A stretch of 64,000 nt of DNA from Cloeon dipterum (taxonomy: Eukaryota; Arthropoda; Insecta; Ephemeroptera; Baetidae), in contig NC_088787.1 of the NCBI RefSeq assembly GCF_949628265.1, positions 17,350,501 to 17,414,500 of the forward strand. The letters are read 5' to 3'. This document shows positions 11,601-26,110 of the stretch, piece after piece. The notes under the pieces are model-generated. The model saw only the letters and a program-made list of their open reading frames with translations, was not told where the DNA came from and ran no database searches. Position 1 is the first letter of the stretch. Each line of letters starts with the position of its first letter. Both the position numbers and the translations under genes were made by a program.

Positions 11601-14600
11601 GTTGTAAAGAGTGAATTACTTTTTTTCATTTAAGTTAATTAAACTGGTTGCAAAAGCACGAAAGGTAGTACTTTTTGCTACAAATCACGCTGCTAATATT
11701 TATCCAAAGAAGGCGTACGGTCTATCAATATTATTTTAGAGTGGATGTGTCTAATGGCTGGTGTTATTGTTTCATTAAATTCATGCTTAGATTTGGGCCC
11801 GAATTTCCTTTGCAAGGAGTGCACGTGCGAATAAACAAAGTCAAGCGTTGGGCTGCAGCACCCTCACTAATTGGCTCATAAATTCGGCTTGCGCACGAGT
11901 GGAAAGCGATCGAGGCACGTTTTCTGTTGCCGGCCGTTCCGATTGAATCACGACGGAGACGACGGAAGCCCACTGGAATACGCACACTATCCCTTTATGC
12001 CTCGCAACGTATCGATCGAGGGCAAATATTTGCTGTCTCATCATTGGAAACCGTGACAAAAAACCTTTCAAAATAAAGGCAACTGTGAATTCTAAACTGA
12101 AAAGCGGAAAGTCGGCTTTCTCCACTAGCAAATTTGTTTGCTTGTGGGATAAAAGATTACCTCTTTTGTGAAAGAGGAAATTTGTTTGTAAGAAGAAAAC
12201 TCAAGTGAATTGAAAAAAAAAATGAAAACTTCATATGGCCCTAATCTGCGTGAATTTTTTTTAGGGATTAGCGGCAATGAGTAATTTTTTAGGAGAAAAA
12301 TAACTCGTGTAAGCCACAAAATTTGAATGGTTCCCATTTTAATGAATTTACCATGGCTTCAGTAAACAATATTTAAAAGAGAAACTCACTGACTATAAAG
12401 ATTATTAAAAACATAGCAGAGCGCGACTTACGAGAATTAATTACTTGCTTTTAAGCTGTACGATTGTTTAAAAATTAGATTACGAGTTTTATTTTCCTAA
12501 ACTTCAAAATAGGTGTTAGACTAAAATGAAAAATATTTAATGCCAAATTGATATGAATTGAATTTTATTCAATATTTGTTAGCCTTCCAGCCTTTTTCAT
12601 TCACCTGTGAAAGTACCCATTGTAAAATCATTTTAACCACAAAAAGGTGTTGGGATTTCACATAAATGTCAAAATTCATATGAATATCGGAAGAATTTAA
12701 AGGTTTTAATGGTCTATATTTTAACTATGTAACCAACTCTTCCAGATTTTCCGCTCTGGCGCAAGTTCAATTAACCGTGCATAAGAGAATTAGCGGGCTG
12801 CGCAAACGGCGCGGTGCACAACGAATAATTATTTTCCAAGCCGTTGTCCAACAACAACCGGCCGCCGCCGCGTGAGCAAACAACCAACGTGTCGGTGCGG
12901 AGTGTATGTGTATAATCTTCGAAGCGCGCTCATACATTTAGAGTGGATGCAAATTAGAGCGGACGAGCTCGATTAAATTTCGTGCCAAAATAGCCGTTGA
13001 GCATTTCACAAATTGCAGCCCAGCCACCCTGCGGGGTCCCACTGCACGTAACGCCAACACGTGATTATCCACCCAACAAGCGCGTCACCTCGAAATTATT
13101 TGCCGAACCCAAATTACTCACTTTTCGATCTTGGATTTGCGGAAGGGACACGTGTAGTAGTCCAGCGGCTTGTTGGGCACGTCCTCGTACATGATGTTGG
13201 GCAGGCGCAGGATTTTCAACAGCTGCTGTGACCAATTAACGGAGGGGTTGGGGTGCGCCTGTAAAAGAAACTTGGCTGTTACGAAAGGTGGATTTTGGAG
13301 TGTGACCCGAAACGGGAAAACCCGTCCATTTATTTAAAGTAACCAGGAGGGGGTAAAAATAAAACACCGTCGGGGAAATATTTTGGATTCAAACATATAC
13401 AACCTAATTTCGATATGATTCAAACCAGATTTTAATTCTAATTAGGAGCTGTATCAATCATTTTTTACTAGTAATAAAAATCGAGGTCTGGTTAAGCATG
13501 CGGAAGAATGATTTCCAATGTCCAAAAGTTTTAATTTGGGTTTCCCATGCAAAGTACAAATTAAAACCCTGCATTCATGGTCTATAAGTTGCAAACCGAA
13601 CTAACTACCACACAGAATGCTATTTTTACTAAGAATGCTTTCGCCACACGAGATATTTTCTCTCGCGCCAAATGGGCAGCTATACTGCTCATCGATTTTT
13701 GCAAGAAATGCCAGTTGCTGGTGTCATAGTGCTGCTGGCTACTTGGAATTGAGGGGCAAGAAGCAGAGACACTGCACGCTACGTGACTCACCTCCGCGGA
13801 CGTATCGGACCGTTTCTGCTTTGGGTGCATTCAGTGAAAGATAAAAGAGTCAAAAGAAGAGGAGCTGCACATTGAGTTAAAGTAAGTAAGACGTACGCCA
13901 CAACACATACAACACGTACGCACGAGACATCATATGTAAATGCTCTCTCTATTCGCTCAAAAGGTGCCGAGACACATTCGCTCACAGCAGGTGATGGAGA
14001 AGCGGTTTTCGGTTTGAAATCTGCACAGGAAGCGAAAGATGGAGAATGTCAGGGTGCTTTTGAAGTTTTGTGTTTTTACCTAAAGAGTGATGCTGAGTGT
14101 GAGTTGGTTTGTCTTTTCTCGGAATCTATATAGGTTACAAATAATTAATTAAGAACCAATGTCGAATGAAAATTCATGAAACAAATACTCTAACCCATTT
14201 CCAGTTATCAAATTACAAATTATTTAATCTACGAATATTTACTGTTTTTTTAATTGCAAACATAATGTAGGAAGGCTAAATATAAAGGATGAGGGTGTGC
14301 CTTCAGAGTTCCTTTGAAATTCATTTCACATTAAATCGATAGTGATCATTGTCACGAGACACACGTCTAAAAGAGGAAGAGGAACAGCTATTTTATTCCT
14401 CCTCCTCGGTTGCTAAAGAACACTTAAGGCAAAAATCACGAGGAGATCAAGAAGCCGTTCCAAGAGTGGAGTATCAAATGCGAATGAATGGATCCTCCCC
14501 CGAGGCACTGGATGTCGTTTTGTGAAGAGCTTTTTGCTTGTGTGAAATCTGCACTTCCGCAGCAGAGGGTGTGGGGCGCGTGATGTGTATTGTGTGTGTG

Positions 14601-17600
14601 TACACAATGCTCGGCAAACATGTTTGATGATTAACAAGAAAAATGTGCGTTGCTCTTTTGTGATAGAAGTGAAAGCAAAAGCCTTTCTCTTGCGTGATCA
14701 ATATTTCAGCGAGAGCCTCTGCAGTCGGACAAACGAGATTGAATAGGCTGCGTGCGTAAATTCATTGCAGAGTGCTTAGCCGAATGGCCAGGAAATGTAT
14801 TGTTAGGGCCACCCTCATTCATTCCATTTGAGCTAAATTTATTTGCTATGGATCAATTGCCATTGAAATAATTTTAGGAAATACTGTTGAAAATGGTTTA
14901 ACCTTTTCCGATGTGGAGCAACTCCCGAGTTTTCAATTGGTATTTTTTATGGAAAAAATGACATAAAATATGAAGATTACAGCTCTCATTTTGTGCACAG
15001 ATAATCAAAACTGCACAAACTAGGGTGCTTTGTGTGCCGCAAAGGAATTCTGGCCACAGCAAAGGCCTTTGGTAGAAACAATGAAACACCTGTCCTGTGA
15101 AGCCAAATATCACGCTTATATACTTGCTTGCAAAGGAATGCTTCAGTTTAGATAATAGCCTGCAAATTCCAAGCGAGTTTCGCTAATTGAGAACTGCATG
15201 TATGACTACATTCCAGAGACTGGGTGAATTGCATTCAGCTCTCTGAGCAACTAGCTGAACCAACACAAATCTTCTTATTAAAATACACATTTGGAAATAT
15301 CGGTAAATTACTTCCGAATAGTCTAATGTATAGACGTAAACAGTGGAGGCAACTCTTTGCCGGTTGTCAAATTGAAAAAAATTTTAGATCAGCTAAATCT
15401 AGATTTTGGCTTCCAGACTCTAATTGCAAGAATCTCTTTTAATTGTAAAATGTGTATTTTGGTCCTTAGACTCCTAAGTTTATTTATCATTGAAGCAAAT
15501 TTGTTATTTTCCTTTCCAAATTTTCAGTTCAATCTTTGATATTTAAAAGAATCTTCCTTTTGAAATATTTCAGTGAATAATTTTGAATTTCGATCACTCC
15601 TCTTTAATCTTCCCCTGATTTTTGTTGGTTAAAGTTCATCACTGCCAACTATATGGAAAGCAAAAAAAGCCAAATGCTTTCACATCAAATTTTTTACGCT
15701 CTGTGTGAGGCTCTCGCAGCAATTTTGGCTTCCACAGAGCGCGTTTTATCTCAAACCGAGTGAGCCAGACGAACATTGACCTTGGAATCGCCTTTTCCAG
15801 CAGGAGCTAATTACTCGAGTCATGACTTCAGTGGCTTCCCAACCAACGGGAGGCTTTTTTATCGCGAGGGATGTGCTATGCTGCGGGAGGGCTGATAAAA
15901 TTTTGCACGAGCGCCGCATGAGTTGAGTGGGGTTGCAGCGAAAGCGGCAAAGTACACGGCGCTCGAGTGAATGGAATAAGCAGCCAACGGCGAGAGTAAA
16001 GGGAACCCCGCGCGACTAATCGGCAATTTATGCGTCTGCGGATGGATGAAAACGAAACAGTTGAAATCAGGCCAACTATGCTAATCCCCGAGCGGCCGCT
16101 TTCGCTGCTGCAAATAATGTTGTGCGAAAAATAACACAAGGGCCGGCTTGTTTGAAAGCGCTGACAGAACAACAACATGTACGTACGTGCTCGCTCCGCG
16201 GCACTCAATTATTGAGAGTGAGTTTAGCAATTCCGAGTTTATGACGCGCAAAAAGTGGTAAAATTTTCCGCTTTTTAAAGCAGGGAAATTTTTGCTAGTA
16301 AAAGTATACTTTATAAAGTTTTCCCATAAAATTAATCCTTCATTTTTACAAGAAAGCTGATATTTATTCCCCCACGTGCAGAAATGATCAAAATCTGTCT
16401 AAAACAGAACAACACCAATAAAAAAACGATGGTAAATTCTGGAAAATCAATTTAATTCCGTTCTCCGATGAGCTCCATCAAAATAAACTGTTACAAACAG
16501 TAAATTTACTAACATATTATTTTTACTATTGTGGCAGACGCGCGGCCGCTGCGTCAGCGCCAGGTCCCTCGTTCGCGGCGCCTCGCACTGCACTATTATT
16601 ATTCATTCAGAACAATGGCAAAAATTACAAGCATAAATAAACTACATGAATACGCAAAACAAAACAAAATTAAACGTTGTCATTTGTCGCGAATCCCTTA
16701 AATGAAATATGTATGATGATTTAAATCTTTAAAGAAAATACAAGGGAAATGTGCTATAAATAAAAAGAGTCTTTTGCGATGTGAATTTCAAATTTCAGCC
16801 AACAGATTTTTCCGCAAAAGAACCTGGAAATTTTGGCCGAGCGAGTATAAAATTTACCACACGCATGGCCAAGAGAGCGGCAATGCGGTGATAAATTTGG
16901 CTGCTTTCACGGCCTGCTTCACTTTATTTTCAAAGCATGTGCGCTTCTTTTTATGCACACACCGCACTGCCTTTTTTACGAACGGTAGAAAAAGTTCGAC
17001 CATGATGAGCGCAGCGCATCCATTCTGCGGCAACAGGCGAATTTCCTAACTTTTTCTCTGATCGTACCTCATTCGAGAGCATCCAGACGTGAAGCCAAGA
17101 TAACGTGACCACCCCTGAAATGGGCAGTTAAAAAAGCCAAAGGCCGTTATTGTCTTTCCATATGGCCATTCGTTTAGTCAATTACCTCGATTTCCACAAA
17201 CACGGATTTTTATGATGTGTCTATTTCATGGCTAACGAGCAGGCCATGTTTCATTGAAAAACTGCTAATGCTCTCGCTGAAAATATGACATATTATGGAC
17301 CCGCAATATTATCAGACATGCCCCAACTCCATTCTCTGAAGCCTTGAATTTTTTCAAGATTTCAGGAATAGTAAGAAAAACTGGCAACGCATAAAATTTC
17401 TCGAGAGGATGCTGTCCGTTTTTCTTTTATTTTTATTCACTCTCCTTGTTGCTGCGTCCAAACGAAAAAAAATGCCTTGGCTCTCTAATCTTACGAGCAG
17501 CAGGGATAAATGAAAGGGCCAAAACCCCCGACGGCAATTTCACTGCTGTGCAGCCGTAAATTTCTGATTATACTCTCTGCCTAATTTGCATGCCGGTTGT

Positions 17601-20600
17601 GATATGGGAAAAATAAGCAAGAGGGAGGCCGCTGCCGCTGCCCGCAGTGCCGGAGCATAGAGCAGAGAATTGCGCCGACAAAGGCAGCAGACGGCTCTCG
17701 TGTGGACGACTGGCTTCACTCTCTGCTGAATTATCCGTCACTCTAACGATTTGCATAGCAAAACATCTTGCGCTACGGATGCTTCGACGCGAGTATTGCA
17801 GCGTTGCTTTAAAATGGACGGAAAGTTTTTCACTTTATAGATGGACCTAGTTTGCCGTGTGCATCGCAAAATTTATTGCGTTTTTTCTCAAGAAAATTGT
17901 TGCTGCGCAAATTTATTCTCACTGTTGCAGATAAAGTTTTATCTCTCTTAGATGTATTATTTTATATATTGGAGCTCAGGTGTTCGTGAAGTGCATGCAG
18001 AAAGGTTGAGCTACCTGAAAATTCAATTTGGTTTTTATTCACTGTAATGATGTTGTAAAAATATTGTGCTTAAAAAAGCAGACCACGCGACTCTCAACCT
18101 AGGGAATTGCAGTTTTTTAGACTAAAAGTCAAATTTAAAATTGTTTTAATTTCTTGATAAATAGGGTGTTTGTTTATTTTTCTGGTAATATTGGTTGAGC
18201 ATGTAGCATTATTAATTAAGTTGTTTCTTCTAGCGAAAATATTGATATCCAAATAAAAAAATTAGTTGTTTATCCACTCATACATGTTTAGTGTCATCAA
18301 TTTAGAATTTTAGGCGTCTCTATAACATTTGGTTAAAAATTGCTTTGAAATAATATGCCATTTCATAATTCACTACGTTGACATTCGATGTTAAGTTACA
18401 AAGACTAGAAAAAAAAATTTTTTATTCTTTTAGTTAGTTTATATTGGATTGGTTCATTTGAATTTAAATTAAAAAGTGTGTGACGATGAGGTTATGGAAA
18501 TGAAATGATTGCTAAACTCATTCATCCAGAATCATTCTGGCAAAAATCGGCAAAAGATAAAAGTTTCCATTAGAAGCACCGTGATGATTCTGGCGTTTTC
18601 ACTCGTACATGCTCATGTCGGCGCGCAGAACAACATCAAAATGTTCACATGTTATGCTCTGGTGAAGAACACAGCGTTCGAAACGAACAAAACAGGGTGC
18701 AAATAAAACCGGGCCTCGTATTTCTACCCCTCTCTCGCGTCCACACCCTTTTCGGGCGTCACTCTCATTCATCCAGCCTCTCACTCGGGGTGGTCAGCGT
18801 GGCGAAACGCTAGCTGGTTGTTGCTCAAAACAATGGCTTTTACTGACCTGCAGCGGCGCCCGCATGTTCAGCTCCTCGGCGTAGTGGCACAGCACCGGCC
18901 ATGGCGCGTGCAGTTTGATGAAGCAAAGGACTTTGCGCCCGCTGGCTTCCACCACCTCCTGCAAAGCACCATGCAGAAATCGTTAAAAGCCAATAGAACA
19001 AGCAGTGCCTGACGCTTTTGAATTAAATTGCGCGATAATTGGTTTCTGATTGAAAATTGATAGCTGATCTTCACGGATTACCGCGCGTGCTGAGAATGGA
19101 GTGTATTGCGAATGAATTAGGCAGATTAAATTTAACGATCGACTGTTGCTCCACGCCATCAATACTTGGAATTTTGGCAGGCGATTGGGAGAGTATTGAA
19201 AGCAATGAAAAGGGTGAATTCATCTTTACCGGTTTGCAATCTTTCTCGTGCAACCAATTTTTATTAGGGATGTAAAAGTATTTAAAAATAAAACGTTATA
19301 AATTAAGGCATACTAGTAATACCATTCAATGCAATTCATCATATTGAATCTAAAATTTCCTTGCTTTTATTAAATATGGAAATCCCGGTTTTTTTTATTC
19401 ACAAAATTTCACTCCGCGCAGATAATAAAAGCCATTTCGAAATGATAAGTTTTCAATACATTTCTGTTGGAGCATTTATTTCAATTTTTCTTATTTCAAA
19501 ACTAAACTCTCGTAATAGCTAAACTGCCTCAGGATCTTCCCTTAAAAAAGCAAATATTGGAATAAGGTATAGCTAAATTTGATAGTCAGTTCAGTTTTCG
19601 GAGTGATTCCGATTATACATTTTGTTAAAAAGAATACTCTAAACTGATAGCACAATTACTAAAATTACGCTATAATCGAGGTCAAAATTCAAAGTAGATT
19701 GTTGATTGTGTTTTATCATTCTTGAAATAAGTGAACGAAATATTTAGTTATTCAATTTTCCATCCGTATATTTAACATCAGAATAGTCCAAATTAAGGTT
19801 TCGAAAAATTGCACCGATGGAGGTGCAATAAATAATAAACAAATTGAAAATATCATTTTAAAAAGAAACTGCAGAATCCTTCACAAACTTAAAATTCTCT
19901 ATTATTCTTCGATTGAAAAATAAAAATTGAAACTATCTCATAATTTGCTGAATAGGAGTTTTGGATCTAACAATTAATATTTCATGATCAAAATAACCTA
20001 TCAATATTCTGCTTTTCCCCCAAGGAGGTCACCGATTCGCTTGCCATCATTCATTTACAGCGATATTGGTTCAAACGCTTTATTAGTAGTGAATAGAGCC
20101 CATTCCAAAGATTAATAGGAAAAATTGCCATATAACGTATTTGGGTCACCCGGAATTGACAGTTTTTTGCTGCAAATCTCCAGCAAATCGATAGCTGTGC
20201 GTCAAAATATATCGGCTTTGACGGCGCTTGTTGCAAAATAATCGCGAAATGTGTGTAAAAGTTGGATTTTCGCCAAATTGGTGGAAACGCGTGCATGCGG
20301 ACGCGACGCGGAAAAACCAATAATCAGACGTCTCGCTTGGGAATACCGGGTGACAAAATGAATGATTCATCAAAACCGCCCATACGTCAAATGTTATATC
20401 GCGAAAAATCGTCGAAAGTTGCTCGTTGGGAAAATAATAGCCCGAATGACCAGACAGAAAAGCATGCAACAATAAAACTTGTAGAGTAGACGGTTGTGTG
20501 CGTTCCAATAACCCTTAGCTTTTTCATCCCACTGGCCTCGCGCGTAAATTACGACCGGGAGCCCGCCGGGGTCCCTGAGTCTTTAATCAAATGAGTTCAC

Positions 20601-23600
20601 GGACACTGAGTGTATCTCCCCTTTCTCTCTAGCGACACATTAATCTAATAAAAAGGCATCCTGAGTGACGGGAAGTCGCTTTTTATCTCGCACCAAGAGC
20701 TCTCTTTTTGCCCTTGGTTTCCGCACTGTCTGCTGCTACTGCTGCTCGGTGCCGCGTGTTTCATTGTTAAAAAGACACAACTTTCCTCGACACAGATCGC
20801 ACGCCAGAGAAAAAAAACGCTGGCGTACCAAAATTTTGCCAACCTGCCGGTTGTAAATTGCAGCTGCCAGAGCGAAATCGATAGCTCAGTTGGATTTTGT
20901 CCAAAAATCATCTAAACAGGCCACTTAGACTGCTCTCGAGCTCTGAACGCTGTCTCTCAAGGCAGAGTAATTTTATTACCATTCGACGCCAGTGCCGCAA
21001 GCACCCGACGCGGAATGCACGCGTCGAATAGCAATAATGACGACGGTGAAATGTATCCGCCGTCAGCAACAGTAGCATCTGCTGCAGTTTTATCGCCGCC
21101 GCTCCACCGCAGATGAATGGCCTTTCTTTGGTCCTCTCTCCGGCTGGTGCGAGCAGAAAAAGCAACGGAGATGCGCGTAGCAGATTTAACCGACTGCAGA
21201 GGAATTCTCGCTGTGCCTAATTAACTTTATTACTCGCCAACAAAATCCCACTTCCCAGCTCCGTTTGTACGCATATATGCGCAACATGGAATTGATTAAA
21301 AGTTTTCCTCAACTCTGGTGCCAGGATGTGGGCTGTATGTATTATTTCTATGGAAGCACTGGTTCGTGCATTTTGTCGGTCAAAAGTTGAGAGACAAAAG
21401 TTTCTGATTGAGGCACGAAAACAATCACGCTTGCCAAAGGGGCTAGAAGAATGATACAGGAAAAGGAGGGCAAAAATTATTATACAGTGAAAATTGGCCA
21501 TTGCCATTGCGTCCAGCCAGAACATAAATATTTGCTTTTACAAGATTTTTTTTAAATTAATTAGAATTTTCTGGCAGCTCTGTTATGCATTTTTCTAGTT
21601 TATATTTAAGGCAAATTAGACCACTTTTTTGAAGGAATTAAAAAACACCTTTGCTGTTAGAAAATGTATATACATGAATGTATTATATTGGTTCAAAACT
21701 TCGTGAATCAGTCCTTTTTTGATTATGTATTAAGTCAGGTTTATCAAACCTTTATTGTTTTTCTCAGAATAAAAAAAATGCTTTTTAATCAATCCTTAAA
21801 ATCATTTGGGGTTTTCTGAGTTTGGTAGTAAAAATTTAATTATCTTTTAAATTAAGGTTAGAATAAATTTACATATTAAATTTCGCATTGCAAATGAGAG
21901 AATATTATCGATTAATGTTGGTTCAACAAGGGTATTCATTCAGCCAGACACTCTGCGACGCGCTAGCTTGAAAACTTTGGGGTAAGTGCTACGTGGTCTG
22001 TCGGCAGCCGCCGTGACTTGAGCTAATTGCAAGCTGAACCGCCAACCACCGGCTAAAATATCAAAATTGCCGGAAAGATAAATTCGCTGTCAGCCCGTTT
22101 AGCACCATCATACGTTTCTAAATTATAAAAAAGCCGGCAAAAATTGTTTTTGCAACTTCTAATCTTGGTTTATTTAAAAGACGATGTACGAATTATGTAC
22201 GAGATTATTTGAAACATTATGCATCGCATTAAACATACAAAAGACAGCAGTATATTTTTATTAGCTCAATTAATCAACGTAAGTCTCACATCAAACCAGA
22301 TTGATGCTGTAATTATTTGCTTGATATGGGTTTCTCCTCTTAATCAAAGTTAAATTTCCGCGACCATTCATAAGCTGGCAATGTAATCCGAGCTGGATTT
22401 GCATTGGCACAAAGCCCCCGTGTCAACTTCTCAAGTCCCAGTCTCTCTGCACAAATAAGCCGCTGCTCTGACAATGAGCAGCTGTGCTCAAACGCTAACG
22501 GCGCGATTCCGCCTGGAATCCATTCATCGGCAGAGCAAACGGAACGCGGGCGACCTGGCTTTGCTCTTTGAACGCGAAGCCCTGACCTAATTATCACGTC
22601 GCTTCCCTCGCATCTTGGAGCGAGAGGTCCCGAGAGCAGAGCGATGTGTATGCAACCGTTTCGAGCAGACCGGACGCGCCGGTTGCCTAACTGCACTTGA
22701 GCGGCAGGCGCTCGCTGGGCCGCATAATTGTCACGCCAGACGGAATGATGCAATAAAAGGAGACAATGTACGTACCTCCTCCATATCTAGGCCAACCCTC
22801 TTCAAGTTGGCCATGAATCGCTGGCGCCAAGTTTCGTGTTTGCCCGCCCGCCGGCCGCCGCCGCCGCCGCTGATGGGCACGCTGGCCGCCCCGGCGGCCG
22901 CTGCAGCCGCTCTGGCCATCGCGTTCTCTTCGTAGACGAGCACGAAGTCGATTTTGCGCAGGCCGTCTTTGAAGAATGTGGCCATGTCAACTTGTGCGGT
23001 GGACGTGGATGGCATGCAGAACTCTTCGGTCGGTCCATCCGACTCTTCGTCATCCTCTTCGTCCTGCGAAAACAAATATCGATCGTTCAAAGTCAAGTTT
23101 TCAGCTCTTAATGAATGGTTTCAAGGCTTACACAATTTATTAGCCTTAATTAGTCTTATGTCTGCACTACGTAAATGGTAAAAGCAAAAGCGAGGAAAAT
23201 TAATTATGAAGTCTCTGCTCCAGTACGATCAGCTCATTTGAATAATATTACATAAATGAATTTTGATGACTATTGACGTCGCTGTACCAGTGAATAGTTA
23301 AGATTTAAAATGGTTGTTCGAATACTTGTTAGTTTCTGCTCTTCATAATTCTTTAAATTAAAAATTCTTCATCAAATCTAAATTATTTTTAAGTCAAGCA
23401 CTATTTGGTGTAAACTTCAGTTTGAGTAAAATATTCAAAGCATCTTTGAAAAGTGTAATTTTCTACTAAAGAGTTACTTTTTTTGTATTTTTAAACTTAC
23501 AAAACACCTCTTTCAACCAGGGGTTTCCAAATTCAAATATTGTAGTATTATTTACTTAATTTTTACAGGAAAAAAACAATTTAATATCCGTAATTCATTA

Positions 23601-25607
23601 TTAATTATTTTCTTTCTATGTGGTCACCAAGATTTATTTATCGTTCTGTGCCCTCTTGGCAATGCAGAAAGTCTTAAATCAATATTTTTTATTGTATTAC
23701 ATTTTGGTCCGTAAATTCATATAGCATATAGCCCAAATTAACGTTTCTGAGTGAGTAATTTTTGCAAAGTGATACAAACTGCAGAAGTTTCACGGTTGAG
23801 GTGGTACTGTAATTAGACACCAATTTGCTGAATTTTGCGCTTGACTGTCCTTTTCATGGTGTTTTATTGTTCTTTTGCACACCAATTATAAATTCTGCAA
23901 TCTTTCGAGAGTGCTTAGTTGGAAATGCTGTGCAAGCAGAATTTCTCGACTTCCATCAGCGTTAGTTAAAGAGTGTTGCGGAAAGTTCCCAACTGCGACA
24001 CGTGCTAGAGCCACTACTGTTTTTACCCTGACTCTACTAAATTACATACATTCACCGTAGTTCCACGTATATACGCACCGAACACCCCCAGTACACCCAG
24101 GGCGCATAACTTTTTGCCAACCGTTGCTAATAGACCCGATTACATTCGTTGCTGGCGCCGGTGCTGTAAATGTTGTTTCGGAATGGGGCGATGCGCAAAA
24201 GTAGTTTCGGCGGAGAGTGTTGCTATTTTTTCACGTGTATAGGGAGCAGTAGTAAAATTATTCATGCGCACCGCTTGCGAAATCGCGTTCTTTTTTGTGG
24301 CCGCGCGATTGATATGACAGGAAACTGATTGCACGCGAATGTGTGGATGATGCTTGCGTGGTGTGTTCCCTGTATTTGTAGTTTGACGAGCAATAAAAAT
24401 GGATGGTCTCTTCACGAAATACCATGACATGGAAATAAATTTTTAGCTTTTCGTGTGGATATCTCACAATACCATAAATCTTCCAGCCTCGAGTGTTGAA
24501 ATCTTTTCAGAATTTTCATTTATCCTTCCGTTTGTGCGAGAAGGAAACAAACATTTGCGCATTAAAAAAATTGCCTCCGGTCAATATTTAAGTCTAGTCT
24601 TTAATCATGTTCAATAAATCAAACATTTTTATCATCTAAATTACATCAAAGGGAAAATTTTAATTTAAAATTACTTTCCTTTAATCAAATAATTGCGGTT
24701 TCTCGAGTTCCTTATTGACATTAATGAGTTGATTAATATACAACATTCCTGTAATTGCTTCATGGAGCCGACCTTTGCGCATAAATCCTATTATGCCATT
24801 AGGCAACCCATTTCAGCAGCCGGTGCTGAGCATGACATTCGGGGCCACCCTGGAGGGCAAACACTCCAAATGGAGGGAATCAATAGAGAGAACGCAGCCA
24901 GACGAATTTTATTCGCCTCTTGTGTTGTTTTGGTGTGCGTATTACACATTCAAAATGGCTCGAGCAGCTAGCACCAGCGAGTCTCAGCCCCCCGAATAAA
25001 CAGAACACACATATGAGAGTAATTTCCATTCGAGATCACCCGTTCACTCACACACAACAGTTGCTTACGTGACCCAAGGTTATTACTTCCCTGCCAGCCT
25101 ATAAAATTTACATGCCCTCAGTGGAAAATCGGCAGCTGCCCGCCTAAATCAGCACGCGAAAACAGCGCTTAACACACAGATTGAAAAAATCTTGCTTACC
25201 GCTGTGACAGAGTGCAACAATTTTCAATGCGATCAAAAATGTGGAAAATTCCAAATTTGATATTTTTCAAGAGATTTTACTGCAAATCTAATTTCAAAAA
25301 AATCATCTAAAAAGTGTAACATTGTGGTTTCCTGTTTAACAAGTTAAAAAGTTTCTTATTTGCTGAGATTAATTTTAAGACATGGCATGAGAGGATAGCT
25401 CACCTGCATGAGGATTCCCTGTCGGTCGGTGTGACTCTGCTCGTCGTCTCCGCACTCGGAATCGTCGACGGACTGGCTGGCGCGGCGTCGACGCCCGTTG
25501 CTGCTTCCGGCCAACGAAGAGTTGATGCTGCCGTAGCTGCGGTCGAAGTCGCGACGGCCGTGCAACTCGTATCGCTCGGCACGCTGCGGTACGCCTTCCG
25601 AAGCCAT
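5658..25607 (-). CDS. Anoctamin / TMEM16 family membrane protein (ANO7-like)
   Basis: Sixteen coding exons join in frame to about 981 residues: 25404-25607, 22776-23063, 18848-18958, 13122-13258, 11284-11452, 10554-10725, 10004-10261, 9509-9729, 9255-9450, 8737-8903, 8543-8671, 8190-8280, 7931-8136, 7244-7468, 7059-7190, 5658-5897. Anoctamins are dimeric calcium-activated chloride channels or lipid scramblases. Residues about 90-300 form the cytosolic dimerisation domain ([62 protein letters not shown]). Membrane segments start near residue 350 ([17 protein letters not shown]). Conserved core motifs follow: [36 protein letters not shown], and [10 protein letters not shown] with the TM8 acidic pair. 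The C-terminus ([20 protein letters not shown]) most resembles ANO7 from memory. The start is the ATG at 25607, five bases after an acceptor, so a 5' non-coding exon is expected. Intron 14 is GC-AG and 53 bp long. Confidence 0.92.
6182..6991. mobile_element. MITE-like non-autonomous DNA transposon in anoctamin intron 15
   Basis: An 810-bp segment bounded by GTACTTTG on the left and its complement CAAAGTAC on the right. The inverted similarity continues inward for roughly 90 bp: both ends read GTACTTTGT, then GAAA, then ATGGG, TGATC, a GGAA-ATT run and repeated GTCCG/ATCCG motifs. The right end has several CGGACAA/CGGATAA subterminal repeats. It holds no transposase, so it would be non-autonomous, and it fills most of the intron at 5898-7058. 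Superfamily and target-site duplication are unclear. Confidence 0.55.
11453..13121. other. Anoctamin intron, no feature seen
   Basis: A 1.7-kb intron between anoctamin exons 4 and 5. It is AT-rich apart from a short GC-rich patch near 12850. No coding exon or RNA gene could be supported. Confidence 0.6.
13259..18847. other. Long anoctamin intron, no gene seen
   Basis: A 5.6-kb intron between exons 3 and 4. It contains isolated GC-rich patches (about 15900-16200, 16535-16600, 17600-17760) that could be enhancers or alternative promoters. The open frames inside lack splice context or similarity. Confidence 0.6.
18959..22775. other. Long anoctamin intron, no gene seen
   Basis: A 3.8-kb intron between exons 2 and 3. 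There are moderately GC-rich patches at 20900-21180 and 22360-22740. No supported exon, RNA gene or transposon was found. Confidence 0.6.
23064..25403. other. Anoctamin intron, no gene seen
   Basis: A 2.3-kb intron between coding exons 1 and 2, mostly AT-rich, with nothing that reads as a gene. Confidence 0.6.
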
Positions 25608-26088
25608 GCCCTCTGGAACACGCACCGCTCGTGATCATTATTTTAGCGGAACAGTGGTTTTCCAACGTGCGGTGAGAATAAATAATCTGGGCGGTACACC
25701 AATGCAAATGGTGGCAGATAAGAATAATCACCATAATAACTCGTGTTTGTTTTTCAAGCTGATTTATTTAGAAACATGAGACCGCGCCAGCCAAACAATC
25801 GCACTTTGGATTTTAATCAAAAGTTGCACAAGCAGCAGTGTAAATAAGTTTTTCTTTACGGCTGTCGTCGATATTTTATTATGGAGGAAAACAAGTAAAG
25901 ACCTTGCAGGCCTTTGCAGCACAGCACAACCCCGCATGCAGACTGTTTTTCCCTTTTCCAACGTCTACAGTGCAGTGAAAACAGCGTCCATTACACTAGG
26001 CTGGCACGCGTCCAGCCAGATTCCATCCAATTGCATTTTTAACGAAACTTTCCTGCAGCGATGGCCGTTTAATTGAATGCGTATCTTC

Positions 26089-26110
26089 GCTGCTGCTGCT
26101 GCTGCTGCTG
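26089..26110. repeat. (GCT)7 trinucleotide repeat
   Basis: Seven uninterrupted GCT units plus a partial one, in non-coding sequence upstream of the anoctamin coding exons. Confidence 0.9.

Noticed and set aside
22340-22753. 137-aa minus-strand frame
   Set aside because: Lies in an anoctamin intron immediately after exon 2, has no recognisable motif and is not needed to join the flanking exons.
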